Assembly (NCBI RefSeq): GCF_000003815.2
Contig: NC_049993.1
Location: 11,038,623-11,102,622, forward strand
Direction of reading: 5' to 3'
Length of the DNA stretch: 64,000 bases
Source: Branchiostoma floridae
Taxonomy: Eukaryota; Chordata; Leptocardii; Amphioxiformes; Branchiostomatidae
A program made the position numbers and the translations under genes. How positions within the stretch are numbered: the stretch's first letter is position 1; each line of letters begins with the position of its first letter. Below are positions 34,080 to 43,000 of the stretch, one piece after another. The notes under the pieces are model-generated. The model was not told the origin of the DNA. It ran no database searches and saw only the letters and a program-made list of their open reading frames with translations.

Positions 34080-37000
34080 CTGTTGAAAAAAAAGCTGTTT
34101 GTTAGAGAAGTACAAAAAATTGGTGAAGCGGAAGAGGGTTCGTAGGGCATGTGGCTTATAATTTGACATCTTAAAGTTAGTCACATCAAATTGTTCTCGC
34201 TTCACTGGCTATACCATGTTTCTACCCTGCCTATGATTACTAGACTTGTAGCATAGGCTCTCATTGTGCATTGCTACCCTCCCAAATACCTAAATGAGTA
34301 ATTATATATTTTTAGCAATCTTGTCTAGATCTTTCCAAGTGTTGATTAGTCTTGACTAGTCAGGATCATTAGCAACTGAAACTAAATAGTCCTTAAATAT
34401 CTCCTCACTTATAATACATATAGCAGCTATGTGAGACAATTTGTCTCTCTCCTTTCACCTAGGTTTTTTAACCTATAGAGGATGATGAATGAAGCATGCA
34501 CTGATTGGATGTCTGGACCACCTAACCATAAAAGCTGCAATGATTGGCTGACGACTGAATCACCTAACCCTAGTAATAGCTTCAATGATTGGCTGACTGA
34601 ATCACCTTATCCTAGTAAAAGCTTCAATGATTGGCTGACTGAATCACCTAACCCTAAAAGCTTCAGTGATTGGTTATCTGGATCCCCTAGTGCTGATGAG
34701 GGCTGCAATGATTGGCTGACTGGATCACCTAGCCCTAAAAGCTTCGATGATTTGTTATCTGGATCCCCTAGTGCTGATGAGGGCTGCAATGATTGGCTGA
34801 CTGGATCACCTGACACTGATAGAAACCCCTGTTGGTTATCTATTCACTGTAACTTGTAAAGGCTAATCTCCAAGCAGATCTTACAATGGCATAAAATAGT
34901 ACCAAACTGGCCAAGGAGTGTAATCAGCCAAGAGGTGTACATTTGCCATGTAAAATCTGCCCCCAGTCGGCTAGAACAAAGGCTATTAACATCCAATTGT
35001 TTCCCATTCAAACTGTGTTTGCAGAGTAGGTGCTAATTGCCCTCCTTCCTGTTTGGTGCTAACTTTCAACTGGGACATGTGCTGGCCAAAGACTTTGTCT
35101 CAGTGTAAGTTGCTCGTAAAATAATTAGCACATGGCAACAGGGAGGGGCAGCAGCACCATCGTTGAATAGAAATGCTCCTCCCTGTTTCAGTGCAGGCAG
35201 ATCCCCGGTAGCCAAACACACTCCTAACCCGGCTTCACTCCTCTGCCAGCTTTTGCTACCATAGGATCTGCTTGGAGATTAGTAAAGGCATCATATGCCT
35301 TTCTGAGAAGTCCATCTATGTTTTCTGAGTGATGACTGGTCTTGCATACTGCTGAATTTCCTAAGGGATAATGAGATTCAAAATCTGCCTACTTTACTTC
35401 TGTCTGCATGCAGCACACAACCTGTGAAGGAGAATACCCATACCCAATATTCTGCAATACTGCTGCTTAACGAAAGGTGGCGCTGTGGGGTCCCCAGTCC
35501 ACACGCTGGTATCTATTCATCAGTGTTGTCCTCAGTTCCTCGGCGTGATCAAAGTCTCGTGTCTCCACAATGCACTTGACCTAGACAGCGGGTGTAATCA
35601 TTGTTTATAGCAAAGTTAGTCCATAGCAGCAGTTAACCATACTTTTTGGGACCTGATGGAAGAGAAGTTGGATCTAGCAGATGCTGAATTCCTTCTAAAA
35701 CTTACAAACAGTTCTGTTAAACCATGCAGTAGTTTACCATTACAGTCAAACCTGTCTACAGTTTTGTACTCAAGGGATAACAGTAGACAGATGTCCACTA
35801 TAGACAGGAGTTAACTACACTGTATAGACCACAACAATGTTGCCACAATGGCCATGTAGTCCCAAAATACAGTAGTGGAGGTTTATATCATTGATCATCC
35901 CTTTGATGTATATACATGTACACTGCAATGAATCAATACACAAGGAACATTCAATTCTTATCACATAGCTCATGGTAAGAAGCAAAATTAAATATGTTTT
36001 GAATCCCCTAAGCTTTCTCTTATGATACATGATGTAACACAGAGGTTCAAAGGTCATAATACATGTAATCTGTAAATATTAAACATTGTAAGAGGAGGTC
36101 AAGTGCTATTTTTGAAGCAGGTGGTTATAAGAAGTTTTGAAGTGAAAAACAAGAAAAGACCAGTAAAGACAGCGCATGTTTGGAAAACCCAAGACATCAA
36201 GATCAGAACCTTTGGAATCTTGGTCAAAAGCTTTATTGCTGATTTTGTAGATGCCAGCACACTATACAGATAGCACCAAGCAATGGTGTTGTACAAAGCA
36301 TATATCTTCTGAAGTTTGCACTTTTAGTACATTTCTTTCTGCTTCTATAAAACTTTTTTCCTCACTAGAATTACGATATTTGCCATAGTTGGTTTCATTG
36401 TTGTGCAATAGTTCATTTTCTATATTGACATCATCTTATATACTCTTACCATTGATAGGACCTCCTAGATACACAAGCTTTGGAATGTTGTGCACTCTGT
36501 TGATAATAAATATCATCTGCCACATGTCAAGAGAACTCCAAGACAAGATCTACCTGGCTGAAAAAGAGACAGAGTGTCTCTCAAAAGTAATCTCCAACCA
36601 AATCCACGGTGCGTAATGTATAGTATCAAACTTCCCGTACCTGTTTGACTCTATTAGCCGGCTACACTCCTTGGCCAACTTTGATACTATCTTATGGCAC
36701 CGTAGGATCTGCTTGGAGATTATCTCAAAAGCTCCCCAAGTAGCAAGCTTTGTTGTGTAAAATTGTTTATATTTTGCCAATAGCACTCTGTTGACTTCCA
36801 GTTCTATCATTAAGATATATTCATTGCTTCCACATCTTCTTCCATAGTGGTAGCATTAAGAGTGGGAAATTCATTGTCTACACCACGAGGTATATTTACA
36901 TTAGAGTACGTGGAGTTATTTTACTTTTTTGAAAGTGTCTAATTGTATTGGATGAGACATAGGGAGTAGACCACTCCTAAAGCCAAAAGACATCTCCTGC

Positions 37001-40000
37001 ACCAGTCAACTATGGCAAGGTCATATTCATTGTATACCTGTCAAATGATCACAAATTTTGGCCATTCTTGAACTAGTCGTGCATGTATCAAACAAACTTA
37101 AGCTGTCTTTTTCCGGAAATGCAGGCAGTTGATTTGGTCACATCTTCTTTTAAAATCCTTGGGCAAATGTACATGACCATGCCTCTACCAAGGAATGACT
37201 GGATGTGAAAGATGTTGGCTCGCATGAGGGATTTCTAGTCCACCCCATATGTCTATAGAACTATATAGGATTGCTAAACTCAGCAGTTCCCAAAGCTTAG
37301 GATTTTTTCATGAGTTTTTTGTCCAATGTTCCTCTGAAAAAGACATCCCCTGAAGCCTGCAGGTCCTGTAACAGAGGGCCTGGAGACGACACGTGCTGTA
37401 TGAGCATCTCAGCCATCGTGTTCTGGCCCCAGATGACACGGCTGTATTTCTGCTCCAGGGCCTGTTTCAGTTCCATGGCATGGTCCCAGTCACGCGTCTC
37501 CACCACAACCTTGGCCTGAGGCAAGGTGCATGATGGGGAGGGCCAGGTGCATGGTGGGAAGGAAGGGTGACGGAATGGACCAACCATGACAGACAAACCA
37601 ATGACGGAAGGGCCGTTTGCATGATGGGAAAGGTATGATACCTCAAGCCAATTGCAAGAGCAAGCATATGATGAAAGAACATAAACCATTTGTAAAATGT
37701 GTGATTGAAGTAATTTAAAAGCAGAAAGTAAAATGGGTTGCACATACATGAAGAATATGGTTGAAAAGGGTTTAAAGGGATGGAAAAAAAGAACCACCTG
37801 TTAGTAAGTATGGCAGTATTGAATGAAAGAAATAATGATAGACATGCAAACATATATGGCTATCTTTTCTTTACAGAATTACTCTGTGATTGTATCCATA
37901 TACGAAAGCTGTCCAAGTTTCAGTTTACGTCAGCAGGGAGAGAGACAATGCTTGAGAACTGCATCGAAATACATGACTGTTTTATCATACTACTAGGCTG
38001 TAGGCCTCGGCGTGTTTCTACTGTATACTGGCTTTCTGTGGGCTGATACTGATATCATTTGATGATTGGCAAAAGCGGGTGCTAGGTGGGTGCTGAAGCT
38101 AATCCGTGAGTTCCAATCAGCGAGTTCCAAGAACTGCTCTGGTGGGGAAGAAAAATTTACTGTTGGGTCCATGGAGCTGGGGCATGGGTTGTATCGTACT
38201 ATATGTATTGCAAAAGTTAGGTGTGACAGGTCCTTCGGTGTAATATAAGCTGCTGTGTTACGCCGAAGGACAGTTATACCTGCTACATAGATACAGATAC
38301 TCATTCAATTGTCTTACATGTAGTTGATCTGAAGTTCAAGCATACAGTCAGAGACAAAGGAAGTCAAGAAAAACAAGGAACACAATTATTAGTTTTAATT
38401 CTCTAGGTACAGGAGTGAGGGAACTTTAACTTTAAGTTTAAGTGAAGGTGGCAGGATTTGTGTCCATTTTGCCTATCAAACAAAGACTGTAGCCAAAAAT
38501 ATGACTATGGCAAAAATATTGATGATTCGTAATAGATCAGATAAATGATTCTCCCAACTTTTTGCAGCCACAGTTCAGCACCTCCCCTTCAACAAAAAAC
38601 TATGATCTTAAATGCACCTTAGGATGAAATAAAACAGCAAAATAACTTGTACCATACTTGTAGCTACAGTTGGGCCTTGGGATAAGTACCTGATTTCTCA
38701 ACAACTGTTATAACAAAAATGTCTATATTAACCCTACAATTATCAATCCCACCAAAAACATGGGCTCACTAAAACAATCCTATTCATAACTGAAGTTGTA
38801 ACTTATGCAAACCACAAACACCCGCAGTAATTTCAACCTTATTCAGTTAAGGAATTATGTTCTTTTTGGTCTCTACTGTCACTTTGTATGTCTCTGTAAT
38901 GTTTAAATATGGATGTGTAGACCACAGAATGAATAGCCTCTTATGAGGCGAATTGTGGATATAAATAAACTCAAACTCAAATCTTATTCAGTATAGTATA
39001 TCATACACATCTTTGTCTATTTCCCCTATGGCCCCATGAGGCTATGTGGGCCCCAGTACACATGCTCGTATTTCTCTTCCAGAGCTCTGCGCAGCTCGTC
39101 TGCGTGTTCGTGACCTCGTGTCTCCACGATACACTTGGTCTGGACGGGCCACAGCAGGGGATGATGGGACAGGTTAGCATGGGCCACAGCAGGGGATGAT
39201 GGGAAGGGTTAACAACGTGACACAGAGGATAGCAGGACATAGACACAACAACACAAGAGAGAGAGGAAACACAAGGAGTGAACTTCCATACTCAGGGAAA
39301 TCAAAAAGGACAAAAGAACATCTTTTATCTATGATAAAAGTGCCAAGCTAACCCCTGGTACACATGTGGACATTGCAATGCATTGGGAATAGTTGGTATG
39401 CATGTACTACTGCCACATATGAATATTGACAGATATGTGTTGAGCACTATAAATCCTGCATTTGGAGTGGCTATGGACGGAGGCAGGGGTTAGGTAATGG
39501 AATCCCTTTTCTCTAATTGTTTGTAAGACTATCTGTGTTATGAGCTATCCTCATAACAGAAAAGTTCTTTTACATTAAATAGAACAATTCTCACCTGTAC
39601 ACTGAAGATGTCAGATGTGAGCCACGCTCGCTCGTGGAAGATGTCTTTAAGGCTGTAAAGAAAGAAAAAATGTATATTAATAGCTTATAATTTACTTCAG
39701 AAGTGCAACTTTCATTCAGTAGTTAAATTCTGCATTATTGTGACAGAGAAAAGTAAATGTAACCTACAGTGATAGGACATTTATTAGCCCTAAGACAAAC
39801 TTTAAGTCATGCTTACCTGACTCCTAACTTTGCGATGATCTTGCACAGCTCGGCAATTCCACCCGGTCTGTCGCTAACGGTTACGACAAATCTACAGAGT
39901 CTTCCGTCCGCCGCCAGCCCCCTCTCGATGCAGCGCCCCAGAACTGTGGTGTCAATGTTGCCTCCACACAGTGGAATCACCACCCTTTTTGTAAAAAACA

Positions 40001-43000
40001 AAAAAATTGATATTCATCAATATAGCCTTTGAAAACTTACACAAACTGAGAAGGTATTTTTGCATGATAATCTTTTAAAGGCATTACAAGTATTTACAAA
40101 AAAATTATAATGCCCCAGAACATAGCATATCTAATTAATTATCAGTCAATGAAATTCAATAATCTCTAACATAAAAACTTATTTCCCAAAGGGAAACATT
40201 TGACTATTACAGTACCTTGCCAATACACAAGGGAGCAATTGAACTATAAGCATTCATAAAACAACAACTCTCATCACAAGTTTGCATACTGCCCCATGCC
40301 TGTAGCCTGTGCAATACATACAAACCAATCAGTTGACAGTAGAATAATATAGCAAATGCACCCCCCCAAAAAGTATTGAATGATTGTAGGGTGAACAATA
40401 TACTGATTCCCATCACATCTTGTGAGGCTGATTCTTACAAACATACGAACCACACAAAGTCCCTACATTTGTGTGGACTTGCATGCTCTATGGTACACAG
40501 TCTCTATTCTTCTAAACCCCTCTTGCTGACCTTTTCCCCTTGAGTTCGGGCAGCAGTCCTGCCAGCACAGCGGCCAGCCCCGTGGCGCCCGCGCCCTCCA
40601 CCACGGCCTTCTCCATCTCCACCAGCCTCAGGATTGCCAGGGCAATAAACTCCTCCCTGTGGAGGGAAACAACAGTTACAGTAGGGCGATAAACTCCTCC
40701 CTACACAGGGAAACAACAGTTACAGTAGGGCAATAAACTCCTCCCTACACAGGGAAACAACAGTTACAGTAGGGCAATAAACTCCTCCCTACACAGGGAA
40801 ACAACAGTCAGAGTATCTGTTTTAGTGTAAACCTGACTTAAAACTTGTGGTGGTGGGCTTGAATAAAGTAGTTCTTGATGTTTGTTATACTTTGTTGGAT
40901 TAACTTTCATTGCATCTATTCTAGGAGGGGAGAGAAGCTTCATAGTGTTACCAGTATTGTCCTGTTACTCCTATCCCCCTTCTGAACATCACCCTTGATC
41001 TAAATAGGGGTAACCCCCTAGAATTTGAAGTCAGTATTGACCTCCTGCTTCCTTTTCTAAAGAGCTAACCTCTCCTTTCCCAGATGGTCAAGAACATGAA
41101 ACCTCACAATGTCAGGAAACATCATGTTTGTCTGAACATTGATAACATGGAAGCTTGAGTGTGGCTTACCCCACTGTGACCATTTGGTCAATGTAGTTTC
41201 TGGCTGTGGCAAAAGCGTTAACCCCGACTGTGGGAACAGCAAGACCTGAAAGACATAGCAGGGCACCATGATGTAAAATACAACTTCCATTTTCACAAGT
41301 TCATCTGGTGTAACATCTGTCATAATGTTTTCCCCCTCCGCCCCTCTTGTACAAGTCATAAAACATGTTAAAAACAAGAGTGGAATAGTTCTACCAGTAT
41401 GATGTGTTTCAAATTGTGAAAGTTTGACAAAAATCTAAAATCCTGTAATTATAAAGAGTTTGTATGCCAGATTCACCATGATGTCTTATTGATGTCTTTT
41501 GCAATTTTTTTCTTTTGCATGTTTATTTTTTTTTGCACGCATGTTTTTTTTTCTTCTATTGTATGTTCATTTATCCCATATCTTTTTTGGCTATATTTAA
41601 GCATGAATCAGTATTGAATCCATCCATGTCCACCCTCACCATCAGCCAGTGTAGACTGTGCTCCTACAGTGACGACCTTCCCAGCCTTCATAGACTCTGT
41701 GAAGCCAGCACATCTCTCCGACTCTACTCCCTATGGATGCAAAGATACATGTAATCATGCATACATACATACATACACTGACACAATGGGCTCATATATC
41801 ATAAGTGATGGAAATATCCTACGAGGAGATCAAAGTTGAGCATGATTCAGGGTTGTCCTTCCTCCTTGCCCTAAATCTTTCCAACTATGTGTACTCTTAA
41901 TTATCAGGTTTGTCTTATAACAAGCCTTGTCAGTAGTGTATACCTGTATGTAAAAGAAATGGTATACCCTTCAAACAACAAAAAGAAACTTACAGCCCTC
42001 AATAGAAATGAACTAGGAGCACAAAAGTTCAACTTAATTCTTATACATCTACTCATATTGAAACAAGTGTACAGTACTTACAATAACTTTAACACTGGGG
42101 TATAGACTCTTGATAGCCAGGGCTGATCCAGCAATCAGACCCCCTCCCCCGATGGGGATGACCACTGCGTCAATGTCGGACACCTGCTCCACGATCTCCA
42201 GCCCCATGGTACCCTGGCCTGCCAGGATGTGGGGGTGATCGTAGCTGGAGAGACATGACAATTTGAGGAGGTGTCATTAAGGGTTATCAGGCTCATGTTG
42301 GCTCTTGTTGCCACCAAGTACTATGGGGGACCCTCCATAGAAAGCTTTGGTCATAGCTTGCAGCCAGGTGTGCAAACTTAAGGCTAAGTGTCACAGGTCA
42401 TTCAGGTTAATGCAAATACATAACCAGGAGAGTGGTCACACCGGCTATACAGATACAGATATAGATGTTATCCACTGTACTGGAAATGCACAAACTTAAA
42501 AGTCATGATATTTCAATCCTCTAACATCATTCACAGACACAATTTCAATGCTGAGGAGAAACCAAATTACATGTGTAAAGCAAATTTTCTTGTTTAGCAA
42601 TGATTGCATAACCTTCTAAGCCAGATACATATCAACGGCTTTGACACCCTGATCCTGGGATGAATTTTACTCCAGCTTCTATAAAAATTTTCAAAAAAAC
42701 AAGATTCCTTACCCGTTGATGTAAACCATCCCTGAGTCCTTTGCAATCTTCAGAGCGTGAGCCCTGGACTGTAAATCAACAACACAAAAAATATCTTCAT
42801 TGAGGAAAGCACTGGCTATGCTAGGTAAAAACAGACGTTTTTCTGCCATTTCCTTTTTCATCCCTGTTTACTTTCTTGTGGAAGTGTTATTTTTTGCAAA
42901 GCCTATAATTATTAGAGAACTATTGCATCATACATGTAGTAACATTTACATCACTCCAAGTATGGTCAATATTGTATTTCAAATCTCAGTGTCAGAACTA

